Shown: in pieces, positions 37,916 to 47,049 of the stretch | How the letters are laid out: the number at the start of each line of letters is the position of its first letter | Position numbering within the stretch: the first letter of the stretch is position 1 | Origin: Moesziomyces globuligerus | Taxonomy: Eukaryota > Basidiomycota > Ustilaginomycetes > Ustilaginales > Ustilaginaceae | Reading direction: 5' to 3' | DNA: 64,000 nt | Assembly (NCBI GenBank): GCA_030849465.1 | Contig: JARVLF010000015.1 | Coordinates: forward strand, 1,550,001-1,614,000 | Notes under the pieces: generated by a model | What the model saw: only the letters and a program-made list of their open reading frames with translations | What the model was told of the DNA's origin: nothing | The model's database searches: none | Made by a program: the position numbers and the translations under genes

Positions 37916-40720
37916 ATGGGGCCGAGCGGCGCGAAAACGGGGATCCCGTTCCCCGGTGCCAGCAGCGCCAGCAGCACCATCTCGACGCTCCGGGACAAAT
38001 CCGTCCCGCGCTCGCTCGCAGACTCCTCCGAGTCGGGCGAGACCGTCGACAACAGAGATATGGAAGTCGACAACGAGCCTTCGGCCAAGCGCGCCACCTC
38101 GGGCGCCTCGGAACCTTCCACCAGCCTTCCGAGCATCAAAAACCTCTTTGGTCTCGAACGTGCCGAGCCTCTGGCTTCCGTTCGACGTGCCGACGGACTC
38201 TCGGACGACAATCACTCGTTAGGCACCGCTACACCCAGCTCGCCAGCAGGCATCCCTCCAGCAGGCTCGTCTCAGTCCCTCGATCAGCGTGGCTCACGCG
38301 GCCACGCTAGCACCAACAGCTTCTCTGAATTCCAGTCCGGGCTCTCGCATAGCTCCAGCTCGTCATCGCTAGGGCCGATCCGCACCAGGCATTCGTCCAA
38401 CACAGGCGCCGGATCCTATGGCCGCAGCGGGCCGCTTGTGCCCAGCACTCCTCCTCGCCATGCCGGCCCCTCAACACACGCATTCAGCCCCGAAGACGCA
38501 GGGTCGCGGAGGAGGGTGGACTCCCGATCGCGTCAGGCGCAGGCTCTCAAGGGCCTCATCCTGTCTCCTCCATCGCGCCGCCTTCCGCTCGATGGTGAAG
38601 GCCCGAGCTCCGATATGTCGGCGCCCTCGCAACGGCGGAGCGGTCATCGTCCCGCCTCGTCCTCTTCGGGCTCGCTCTCGACACTCTTCTCGCATATCTC
38701 GACCGCCTCCGACCCCTCGCCCATGCTGCCGCCTGGATACGTGCCTTCGAATCACACTTCCGAGGAGAGCGTGCCTCACGAGGGCTGGGGCGCGGCTAGC
38801 GCACGTTCCGAGACCACGAGCCCGCGCACCAGCTGGCACAGCCGTTCCTCTACCCTCGAGTCGGGTGAGGCAGCATATAAAATGATGGGGGCCGACCGGC
38901 CGTCTGGCTCTCTCTTGCCGCCCTTCCGCGAAAGTCACGCTCAGCAGAGCGAGCCACCCCGCTTCTCGCCCGAACAGCACTACTCGAGCTTGTCCCGACA
39001 CCGATCGCTCCGTACGCCCGGCTCGTCGGCCGATCTGCCCGGCCCGGCGCATCAGCCACCGCACCGTCCGCGCGCTCGCACGCTCACTCACACCGACCGA
39101 CCGATCGCGCCGCTGCCCAACTCGGACGACCCCGCACGCAGGCAGAGACTGGAAGCGGCGTCCGAGCTGCTGCGCATGGGCCAGCAGCGGGGCGACGAAA
39201 CTCCCAACGTGGGAGGCGGACGAATGTACTCGCACAAGCACAGCATGTCGATGCAGGAGCGTGCGCCGCTGCCGATGGAGCTGTACGAGAACCATGGCGC
39301 GGCACGCACCCACCGTCCCAAGTCGCATTCCATGTCGGGGCAAGAACCGTTCGACCCAGAGATGCAGGCTCACTACGGCCCACCGGGCATGGCTGCACCA
39401 GGGATGGGCATGGGCGCACCGCCTTTCGACCGCGGCGGCCCGCCCCCTGGCCCCGGCGTCTTCGACTCGTTTCATCCAAGGCGAGGCCGTGGGGCTGTCG
39501 AGGAGCCTCCGCGCCCAGGCGGCGCTGGCTGGGTCTTCCCTCGTAGGCCGATGCCCTCGGAGGCAGAGGCGCAGCGCAACGCGTTCCAGGCGCAGATGAT
39601 GCGCGGCCAGGGCCTGGCGAGCGTGCCCGACGGCATCATTTCCGCGCAGCATGGCGGCGGGTTTGGCGGCGTTCGCACGGCGCCCAGCACGACGGGCACC
39701 ATCGCCTCGGGCCAGGCAAAGTACGAATGCGCGTGGTGCGGCAAGCGTTTCTCGAGGCCTTCGAGTCTCAAGATCCACCACCACTCGCACACGGGCGAGA
39801 AGCCGTTCGTGTGCAACGAGCCCGGATGTGGGCGCTCCTTCAGCGTCCAGTCCAACCTGAGGCGCCATCAGAAGTGCCACGCGCCCGGCGGCGATCCGTC
39901 CGAGATGGACGGGCCCCGCCAGCAGCAAGCGCCGATGCACGGTCGTGGCGAAGAGGCGTACTGGGCGCGTGGACCACCTCCTCCCGCGGCTTCAGGATCA
40001 AGGATGAGCCCGGTCGCGGGCGGCAATGGTGGCTGGCATCCCATGTATGGACCGGGTCCGGGTCACGGTCATGGACCGCCTCCGCCGCAGGTTCTTCCGC
40101 ACGGACACCCGTATGGGCCAGGGCACCCTGGCCATGTTGCCGGACCCGGGCCTGGACCTGGACCGGGACCGATGCCGATGCCGATGCACATGCCGATGCA
40201 GGTCAAGGATCATCCGCCGCTCTCGCGCTCGGCCTACGAACCCGGCTCGCGCAGCATGAACACGTGGACCGAGCTGCGACGCGAGATGGCGCCGCCAGGC
40301 TACATGCGCGAGTACGAGCGTGGTGGCGGTCCGGAGGCGTACGATGCGATGCAGTCGCCACGTCGCTTTACGCAGATGCAGGATCGTCGGCTGTCCGAGT
40401 CGGAAGAAGAAGAGGAGGAGGAGGAAGAGGAGGAAGACGAGCTGCGGTACGAGCAGGAGAGCGTCGGGAGTCGTAGGAGCGCCAAGGCCGAGCACTCGGA
40501 GCCAAGGCTGCAGCGCGCTGGTGCGGATTCGCCGGCCAAGGGCTCGACGTCGGCTGGGGGTTCCAGCGATGACGAGGGCGATACCACCGTGACGTTGAAG
40601 AGCGGCACGCGGCGCAGGAGCGCCACCAACACGAGCACCACATCGGGACTCCGTGTCGGCTTCAACTCGCTCCTCAATCCAGAGGAGAAGAGGTCCGGCC
40701 GCGTCAAGGAGGAGCTATGA
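37916..40720 (+). CDS. C2H2 zinc-finger transcription factor (two fingers)
   Basis: The frame is open from a TTG at 37856, but the first ATG is 37916 (MGPSGAKTGI; G at -3 and +4), giving 934 residues. The only folded part is a pair of tandem C2H2 fingers at about 603-655: YECAWCGKRFSRPSSLKIHH, a TGEKPF-type linker, then FVCNEPGCGRSFSVQSNLRR and HQKCH. The first 600 residues are Ser/Pro-rich with basic RRR patches. After the fingers come Gly/Pro/His- and Met/Pro-rich repeats and an acidic run of glutamates. The layout resembles fungal developmental regulators with two C-terminal fingers, such as smut Biz1/Mzr1-type or yeast Msn-like factors, but I cannot assign orthology. Nuclear DNA binding is inferred from the fingers. 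Its leader appears unusually long. Confidence 0.87.
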   Translation: MGPSGAKTGIPFPGASSASSTISTLRDKSVPRSLADSSESGETVDNRDMEVDNEPSAKRATSGASEPSTSLPSIKNLFGLERAEPLASVRRADGLSDDNHSLGTATPSSPAGIPPAGSSQSLDQRGSRGHASTNSFSEFQSGLSHSSSSSSLGPIRTRHSSNTGAGSYGRSGPLVPSTPPRHAGPSTHAFSPEDAGSRRRVDSRSRQAQALKGLILSPPSRRLPLDGEGPSSDMSAPSQRRSGHRPASSSSGSLSTLFSHISTASDPSPMLPPGYVPSNHTSEESVPHEGWGAASARSETTSPRTSWHSRSSTLESGEAAYKMMGADRPSGSLLPPFRESHAQQSEPPRFSPEQHYSSLSRHRSLRTPGSSADLPGPAHQPPHRPRARTLTHTDRPIAPLPNSDDPARRQRLEAASELLRMGQQRGDETPNVGGGRMYSHKHSMSMQERAPLPMELYENHGAARTHRPKSHSMSGQEPFDPEMQAHYGPPGMAAPGMGMGAPPFDRGGPPPGPGVFDSFHPRRGRGAVEEPPRPGGAGWVFPRRPMPSEAEAQRNAFQAQMMRGQGLASVPDGIISAQHGGGFGGVRTAPSTTGTIASGQAKYECAWCGKRFSRPSSLKIHHHSHTGEKPFVCNEPGCGRSFSVQSNLRRHQKCHAPGGDPSEMDGPRQQQAPMHGRGEEAYWARGPPPPAASGSRMSPVAGGNGGWHPMYGPGPGHGHGPPPPQVLPHGHPYGPGHPGHVAGPGPGPGPGPMPMPMHMPMQVKDHPPLSRSAYEPGSRSMNTWTELRREMAPPGYMREYERGGGPEAYDAMQSPRRFTQMQDRRLSESEEEEEEEEEEEDELRYEQESVGSRRSAKAEHSEPRLQRAGADSPAKGSTSAGGSSDDEGDTTVTLKSGTRRRSATNTSTTSGLRVGFNSLLNPEEKRSGRVKEEL

Positions 40721-41664
40721 GAGCGCGATGGTAGGAGTTGCAGTCGAGCGGAAAGCGGGCGACAAACGCACGGGCAATCGCTTCTCCATCACTTGGCTCC
40801 GAAACGCTTGAGCGGCAAGCATGTCTTTTTGTGTACGATACGTCGATTCATCAGTTGAGCGATCTGGCCCGATTTGTTCGAGACCGACTTGGGCACTCAG
40901 TGGCGCGTTCTGAGAGGATGAGCAGATGGGCCTGCCTTTGGTCGCCGCACGAATCAAGACGATTGACAGTGCATGCAGTGTGCAGATGCTAGCGTGGCCT
41001 CTGGCAGCGCATGCGTTCGGCTACCCTTGCTGGGCCGGCGAAGTGTTGGCGCTCGTCACAGGAGTCGGACTCAAGCTCATTGTCGCGCAAGAGTGAACGG
41101 CCACGCCTCGCTCCCCTGCCTCAGGTCCGGCTCAGTCTGGCCGGTGCGGTTTGGATCCGATGCGCATGCAGCCAACGTTCATCGGCGTCGCTTCGGAAGT
41201 CTAGGTAGTGGGTGCGCAAAGGCGCATGACTCTGACTGGTTGGCGGGTCGAGAGCGCAGATGCAGCTTGGGCTGCGATGGGAATTTAGGGTTGCACGCGC
41301 CTCGTCGGCTTCTTCCAGCAGCGCTTCGGAAGCTGCCGAAGCGCTGGACCCGCGCCAGCAGACTGCCTCCCCGACGCCCGTACAGGGCCAGTCCCCACAC
41401 GCGCACGCACGCCTACGCCTAGGCACACGCACGTTGGCCCCTTGACGGTCGGTTGCACTTTTCGAACCCTCAATCCACCACCTTCGCAAACGCCACGCCT
41501 GCTCAGCCGGTAAACTCTGCTGCTGCTGCACTGCTACGCACTGCTACGCAGCTACGCAAACCCCACAGCAACCCACCCAAGCCAGCCACCTGCGTCCACC
41601 TTCTTTGGCTGGAGCACGAGCAGCCAAGGCCCATCCTCCCCAACCTCCGAAGCTTGCTTCACGC
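40721..41664. promoter_or_regulatory. Intergenic region upstream of the Sec7-PH gene
   Basis: About 940 bp between two plus-strand genes. The last 380 bases (after 41281) contain no ATG and look like a leader. Two and a half copies of CTGCTACGCA lie at 41531-41557. No gene or TATA box was seen. Confidence 0.45.
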
Positions 41665-44600
41665 ATGTCGGCTGCAACCCACATCCTGACGGGCGAAGAC
41701 GCCTCGTCCCAGCGCACCTCCTTCTCCAGCGACCACTCCGAGATCCCATTCTATCCACGCTCCGACAAACACGCATCGCCTTCCGACGAGCCTATCCCGC
41801 TGCCGCAAGACGATATCGATGCCCCGGCGCCCATCCCGCTAGCCCCCCGCGACCTCGACGCACCTCGTCCCTTGCGCGGAGATCTACCGGCGACGAGACC
41901 CAACGGACGTCACCTCCAAACTAGGCCCGACACCGCCAGCACCACCGCCTCCTTCGCCTCGGCTAGCGCCGACCTCCCCGCTCGACCCTCGATAGCAAGC
42001 GTAACCAACTCTCGCCACAACTCTCCCAAGAAGCCGCCCGCACGCATCGGTCGAAGCTTCGAGGCACTTCTCGCCTCGGACGAGACCTACGTCTTCAAGG
42101 AGACCGCAAAGGTCGCCTTGGGCCCGGACGACAGCCCGCGCGCTTCGTACAGCCTCGCCCCATCCAACAGCCTCCTCGGCGCGCCCTCAACCTCAAAGCG
42201 TGTCATCGTCGAGCGCAGGAGGCAAAGTTCCTCCTCCTCCTCTCTGCTCAGCACCGATCTCGAAGACGTGCCCGAGGATCTAGCCGAAGCCACTCCTCGT
42301 CCACCCGACGCAGACGTCTTCCAATCGCCCCGTCAGCAACCGCACGCTTCCCCTTCGACCGCCATTGGTGCGCCTCTCCGCTCCATCTCGAGCGGCGTCA
42401 CGTCCAACGGAGCCCATGTTCCAGCTTCGCCCGATCGTACCACCTCTCTACAGCGACGTACCACCGTCAGCCCGAGCGCTCCCAAGCCTGCGCCGCCACT
42501 CAAATCAGCAGCTATGGCGACTCCACCCAACTACATGCTCGCTCCCGTTCCCGTCTCGCCCAACGCGACCATGCGCGCGCGCCCACGAGCTTCCAGCAGC
42601 ATCGGTCTCGAGCAGGAGATCCACGCAGCCTCCAACAACGCCGACGCCGAGCGCGCGTCCAACGTAGGAACCTTCCGACAGCGCATGAAGAAGACCAGCG
42701 GCTTCCTGCGTAAGCTGCGCAAAGACGCCAACCAGCCTCGCCGCGACAAGGACGCCGGCCATCCAACCGGCTCAGGCTCTTCAGCAGGCGCATACTCTAT
42801 CGGCTCCAATCCCTCGGCTACCTCGCTTGGCCGATCGGCCGAACCCACCCTCGCTCCCAGCCCCCTTGGCCGTAGGGGCAGCAAGGCTAGCGTGCTTAGC
42901 CAAGGCGCTTCCTCCACGGCCGGCAGCACTGCGCATTCCGCCACCCACAAGCACACCACCCACTTCCCCTCCACAGACGGCGTCGCTGTTCCAAACATCC
43001 CAGAGCGCTTCATGCAAACTTCGGGCAGCTCCAGCTCCCACGTTTCGACGATTCCCAGCCAAGCGACCATTTCAGTGCACGACCATGCTCGCTCCAACGC
43101 TGCAGACGTGCAAGAGCTGACGCCCCAAAGCAATCCTGGACTGCGTGTGCCATCGGCTCCAGCCACCATGACCGAGTGGGCCTCGTCCTCCAAGGTCGCG
43201 CTCCCGCAACGCTCCAGCTCGCAAGGACACGAGCGCAACAAGTCGCTTGCATCTAGCGACTCGACCGGCGCCATCCGCTTGGCGGTGCAGCAGCTCGAGT
43301 CGCAGATGGAGGACGCTCTCAAGGAGTCTCCGCACGAAGGCGAAGCCACAGTCAAAAAGCCGCCGGCTCAGAAGAGGCCCGACACGAATCGCAAGCAGCA
43401 CTGGGGCCCATCCCCTCAGCTTCCTGATCTCAATATCCAGCGTTACAAGGAGAGGTCAGGCAGCTTCCTGGAAGAGGACGATCTTGTGTCTTCGCACGAG
43501 AGTAGCCGTCAAGATGCGGCTGCTTTGGAGGCCGCCTCAACGAATCTTTCTGCATCGAGTCACGCGACGTCCACACCGACCGATGCTCACTCTTCGACTA
43601 CAGCCCGGAATGCGAGCATTCCGGTGACGCAGACCGGTCTCGGCATCACCGAAATGGCGGTCGCACCACCTCCACAGCAGAACGGAAGCAGCCTACCTGC
43701 TCACGACGCGCCTCTGCTGGTATCGGAGAGGCAATCCGCGGAGACCGGCACGATTCAGCGCCCGCACAGGCCCAAGCCCCTGCCTTCCGTCGCGTCTCCT
43801 CGAACGGCTGACGCTGCGAGTCCCACCGACGGCGCCGACTCGCCACGCGAACAGACGCACTCGGCTCGCAGCAGCGTACGCAACTCTATCGACCCTCTCG
43901 CCGATGCGCAGTTGCGTCGACGCACGATCGACTCGGGCGCCAGCCTCGTCAGTGCTCGCTCCTTCGAGACAGCCGCCGAGGCGGGCGTGGATAGCGCGGA
44001 TCTCAAGGTTGCGGCCTTCACTCGCGCCTCACTCGAGCAACGTGCTTCAGCCGAGCTCACTCGTGCTCAGACGCCTCCGCCACTGCAGCCCCGTGTGTCC
44101 GGAACGGGAGCTTCGCTGGAAGATACCGAGCCGCGTCGCGGTCACCTCGACCAGCGGTCGCAGGATGTCAGCGACAGCAGCGACGTGGCCCAGGAGCAGA
44201 GCATTCGGTTGGTGACCAAGCGCTCGAATCTCGACGACGTCGACCTGCCCAGTCCTCATGAGATTGGCCACACCGCCGCCATCATTGCACCTGCGTCTCC
44301 AGAGTCGGCCTTGCCGAAGATCGTCGAGCTCTCTCACACTTCCTTGTTAAGGCCTGGACGCAACGGCAGCATGAGCCGCGGACACTCGGCATCTTCAGGC
44401 TCGGTCCGAGCCGGGCCTGGACTGCTCTCCACGCCCTCGATGCGACGGAGTGCCTCGCCCGCCTCGTCGCCCACTTCAGCCAGAACGAGCTTCGAAGCGC
44501 CGTCCTCGCGCGTGGCAAAGGACGAGATGGCTGCGCCGCCGTCTGTCGCAGCCTCTGCGCAGGAGCTTGCCCTCAAGTGCTGGGAGGAAGACGTCAGCTT

Positions 44601-46830
44601 CCTCAAACGCGAGAAGATCGCAGAGTGGCTCGGTGGCCTGGGCCCGGTCAATCGCGTTGCGCGGACTTGCTACTTCGCCAACTTCGACTTCAGTGGACTG
44701 CGGCTCGACGTGGCTTTCCGCCGATTATGCGACAAGCTCTTCCTGCGAGCCGAGACGCAGCAGATCGACCGCATCCTCGCGGCATTCTCGCACCGCTACT
44801 TTGAGTGCAATCCAGACTCGATCTTTGGCAGCGCGGACGTGATCCATTCGGTTGTCTTCAGCATCCTGCTGCTCAACACAGACTTGCACATCGCCGAGTT
44901 GCAAGAGCGCATGACGCGTCAGCAGTTTGTCCGCAACACGCTCAGCGCTATCGCAGAGAGCAGCACCGACGCGGCTGCCTCCTCTCCTCTTGATGATGGC
45001 AGGAGCAGCTTCAGCACGGCGCCACACGACGCCACGCGAAGCACTGATGCCGCGCCGCAGGCAATCTCTCCTGCACACCGCAGGAACAGCATCAGCAGCT
45101 ACCTCGGCAGCCGCTCGAAGCAGAGCACGGCCAACCTCGAGACTTCGAACGACAGCCAGCAACAGGACGGCTCGCGCCCAGGCACTGCCATGAGCGGATC
45201 CAAGGGCAAGGAGGTCGAGATCGAGGCCATGCTACGTGACATTTATGCCGCTGTCAAGTCGGAGCGCATCCTCCTTCCCAGTCCCGAGGCCGGTTCCGGT
45301 ACGCCGGCTGCCGGCCGTGCGTCTGGCACCTTCAGCCCGATGACAGGAGGCCTAAGGAAGAACGGCAAGGGTAGCGACAGGATGACGGCGCTCAAGCGCG
45401 GATCCATCCGCGGCATCCAGGGCCTGCTGGGCGGCATGAACTCCAACAACTCGTTCCTCGATTCCGCCGTGAGCCCGAATCCGTCGCGATCGTCCGTCGA
45501 CTCGTGGGGACGCCCCTCGGCCTCGTTCGGCTCCGGCGCGGATCGCGACCGCCTGCTGTCGCCAGCTCCCAGCGTCACACCCGGCTTTGCCAGCACGCTG
45601 TCGCACACCATTATCAAAGAGTCGATGGAGGAGGAGGCGGCCGCGGCAGCGACGAACGGATCGGGAACCACCGATGCGGCGATCGACGAAGACGACGACG
45701 ACGATAAGCTCGCGCTCGCCGGCCCGCCGTGGGCCAAGGAGGGCTCGCTGACGCGCAAGCACTACTGGGAGAGCACGGGAAAACGCGCCAAGGACAAGAA
45801 CTGGACCGAGGTGTTTGTGGTCGTCTCCAAGGGTACGCTGTCGATGTTTCGCTTCGACACAGGGTCGGCCTCCTCCGCTACGACGGGCACGTCGTCCAAG
45901 GCCAAGGGTCGAGCGTCGGCGGCGGCGACTGGGTTGGCAGCGCCCGCAGCGCCCGCTGCGGCGTTGGGTGGTGGCAACTGGCTGTCCAACGCGACGTGTC
46001 TGGGCGAGATCTCGCTGGCGCACTCGCTGGCGAATGCGCTGCCGCCTCCTGGATACAACCGGGCGCGACCGTACGTGTTTGCGCTGACGCTGCCGGGAGG
46101 CAAGGTCTTCTTCTTCCAGACGGGTCACGAGGAGCTGGTCAACGAGTGGGTGAGCACGTGCAACTACTGGGCGGCGCGGCAGTCCAAGGAGCCTCTCGCG
46201 GGCGGCGTGAGCAACATGGAGTACGGTTGGAACAAGGTGTTGCCACGGCCGGAGGAGGAGGACGAGTACGAGGAGCTGGACAATGGATCGACGGCGTGGG
46301 GTAGTCAGAGTCAGTTTGGCGAGGGTGGAGATGCGCGTAGTGTTCGGAGTGGCAAGGGTACGAGGGGTAAGGTGGGGATGCGGACGTTTGGGTCTGGGTC
46401 TGTAGCGGCTTCGCCTGCTACGTCGATTAGTACGTCTTCTGGTGCGGGCTATCTTTCGCACGAGCGGGTGTTTATCAACGAATGGCGAGCGCCTCAGTTG
46501 CCAACGGTGGCTTCGATCTTGTCGGAAGAACGACAGCTAGCGCGGCTGGAAAAACAGGTGCAAAGACTCGAAGCTGAACTGACGCTGCATAACGAGCTTC
46601 GCCAACCCATGCTAGCCCTCTACTCGCCCCGTGGAGCTAACCATGCCAAGGCACTCGCAAACTGGCAACGCAAAAGCAACCACCTCCTCCAGGAACTCGT
46701 CAAGTACGGTCAGTACACCGACGCCCTCCGCTCCAGCGCAGACCTCAAAGCTGAACGCTCAGCACACAGAGAAGTCGAAGGCATGATCAGACAAGGCGAC
46801 GACGCCCTCGCCCAACTCTCCATCGCCTAA
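41665..46830 (+). CDS. Arf guanine-nucleotide exchange factor with Sec7 and PH domains (Syt1/EFA6-like)
   Basis: The start is ATG at 41665 (MSAATHILTGEDASSQ); earlier in-frame codons offer only TTG. The product is 1,721 residues. The first 960 are Ser/Pro/Ala-rich and disordered. A Sec7 domain begins near 970 (EKIAEWLGGLGPVNRVA) and has the glutamic finger E1030 in LRAETQQIDRILAAFSHRY and the LLLNTDLHI motif. About 85 low-complexity residues interrupt the domain after MTRQQFVRNTLSAI, before EIEAMLRDIYAAVKSERI. A PH domain spans about 1355-1505 (WAKEGSLTRKHYWESTGKRA to VNEWVSTCNYWAARQ). A coiled coil follows at about 1620-1700 (LARLEKQVQRLEAELTLH). Sec7-PH-coil is the layout of EFA6/psd and yeast Syt1, which load GTP on Arf at the plasma membrane or Golgi. 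Tail-to-tail with SEC2, 219 bp apart. Confidence 0.92.
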   Translation: MSAATHILTGEDASSQRTSFSSDHSEIPFYPRSDKHASPSDEPIPLPQDDIDAPAPIPLAPRDLDAPRPLRGDLPATRPNGRHLQTRPDTASTTASFASASADLPARPSIASVTNSRHNSPKKPPARIGRSFEALLASDETYVFKETAKVALGPDDSPRASYSLAPSNSLLGAPSTSKRVIVERRRQSSSSSSLLSTDLEDVPEDLAEATPRPPDADVFQSPRQQPHASPSTAIGAPLRSISSGVTSNGAHVPASPDRTTSLQRRTTVSPSAPKPAPPLKSAAMATPPNYMLAPVPVSPNATMRARPRASSSIGLEQEIHAASNNADAERASNVGTFRQRMKKTSGFLRKLRKDANQPRRDKDAGHPTGSGSSAGAYSIGSNPSATSLGRSAEPTLAPSPLGRRGSKASVLSQGASSTAGSTAHSATHKHTTHFPSTDGVAVPNIPERFMQTSGSSSSHVSTIPSQATISVHDHARSNAADVQELTPQSNPGLRVPSAPATMTEWASSSKVALPQRSSSQGHERNKSLASSDSTGAIRLAVQQLESQMEDALKESPHEGEATVKKPPAQKRPDTNRKQHWGPSPQLPDLNIQRYKERSGSFLEEDDLVSSHESSRQDAAALEAASTNLSASSHATSTPTDAHSSTTARNASIPVTQTGLGITEMAVAPPPQQNGSSLPAHDAPLLVSERQSAETGTIQRPHRPKPLPSVASPRTADAASPTDGADSPREQTHSARSSVRNSIDPLADAQLRRRTIDSGASLVSARSFETAAEAGVDSADLKVAAFTRASLEQRASAELTRAQTPPPLQPRVSGTGASLEDTEPRRGHLDQRSQDVSDSSDVAQEQSIRLVTKRSNLDDVDLPSPHEIGHTAAIIAPASPESALPKIVELSHTSLLRPGRNGSMSRGHSASSGSVRAGPGLLSTPSMRRSASPASSPTSARTSFEAPSSRVAKDEMAAPPSVAASAQELALKCWEEDVSFLKREKIAEWLGGLGPVNRVARTCYFANFDFSGLRLDVAFRRLCDKLFLRAETQQIDRILAAFSHRYFECNPDSIFGSADVIHSVVFSILLLNTDLHIAELQERMTRQQFVRNTLSAIAESSTDAAASSPLDDGRSSFSTAPHDATRSTDAAPQAISPAHRRNSISSYLGSRSKQSTANLETSNDSQQQDGSRPGTAMSGSKGKEVEIEAMLRDIYAAVKSERILLPSPEAGSGTPAAGRASGTFSPMTGGLRKNGKGSDRMTALKRGSIRGIQGLLGGMNSNNSFLDSAVSPNPSRSSVDSWGRPSASFGSGADRDRLLSPAPSVTPGFASTLSHTIIKESMEEEAAAAATNGSGTTDAAIDEDDDDDKLALAGPPWAKEGSLTRKHYWESTGKRAKDKNWTEVFVVVSKGTLSMFRFDTGSASSATTGTSSKAKGRASAAATGLAAPAAPAAALGGGNWLSNATCLGEISLAHSLANALPPPGYNRARPYVFALTLPGGKVFFFQTGHEELVNEWVSTCNYWAARQSKEPLAGGVSNMEYGWNKVLPRPEEEDEYEELDNGSTAWGSQSQFGEGGDARSVRSGKGTRGKVGMRTFGSGSVAASPATSISTSSGAGYLSHERVFINEWRAPQLPTVASILSEERQLARLEKQVQRLEAELTLHNELRQPMLALYSPRGANHAKALANWQRKSNHLLQELVKYGQYTDALRSSADLKAERSAHREVEGMIRQGDDALAQLSIA

Positions 46831-47049
46831 AAACACACACACATCCACCCTGCCCATCCACTCTTTCCCTCATCAACCATTCGTACCACGACTCGTTCTG
46901 CAAAACTTCATCATTCCCACAGCCAAAACGCGGCTCGCACTCGTCGAACGTGCCCAGAGCTGTGCGTGAGAGGATGCACTCGTCGAAATTGCCAAAGCGG
47001 TGTGCGTGCATGCACTCAAAGGCTCAGGCTCGGCGACATCGGCCCGCCA

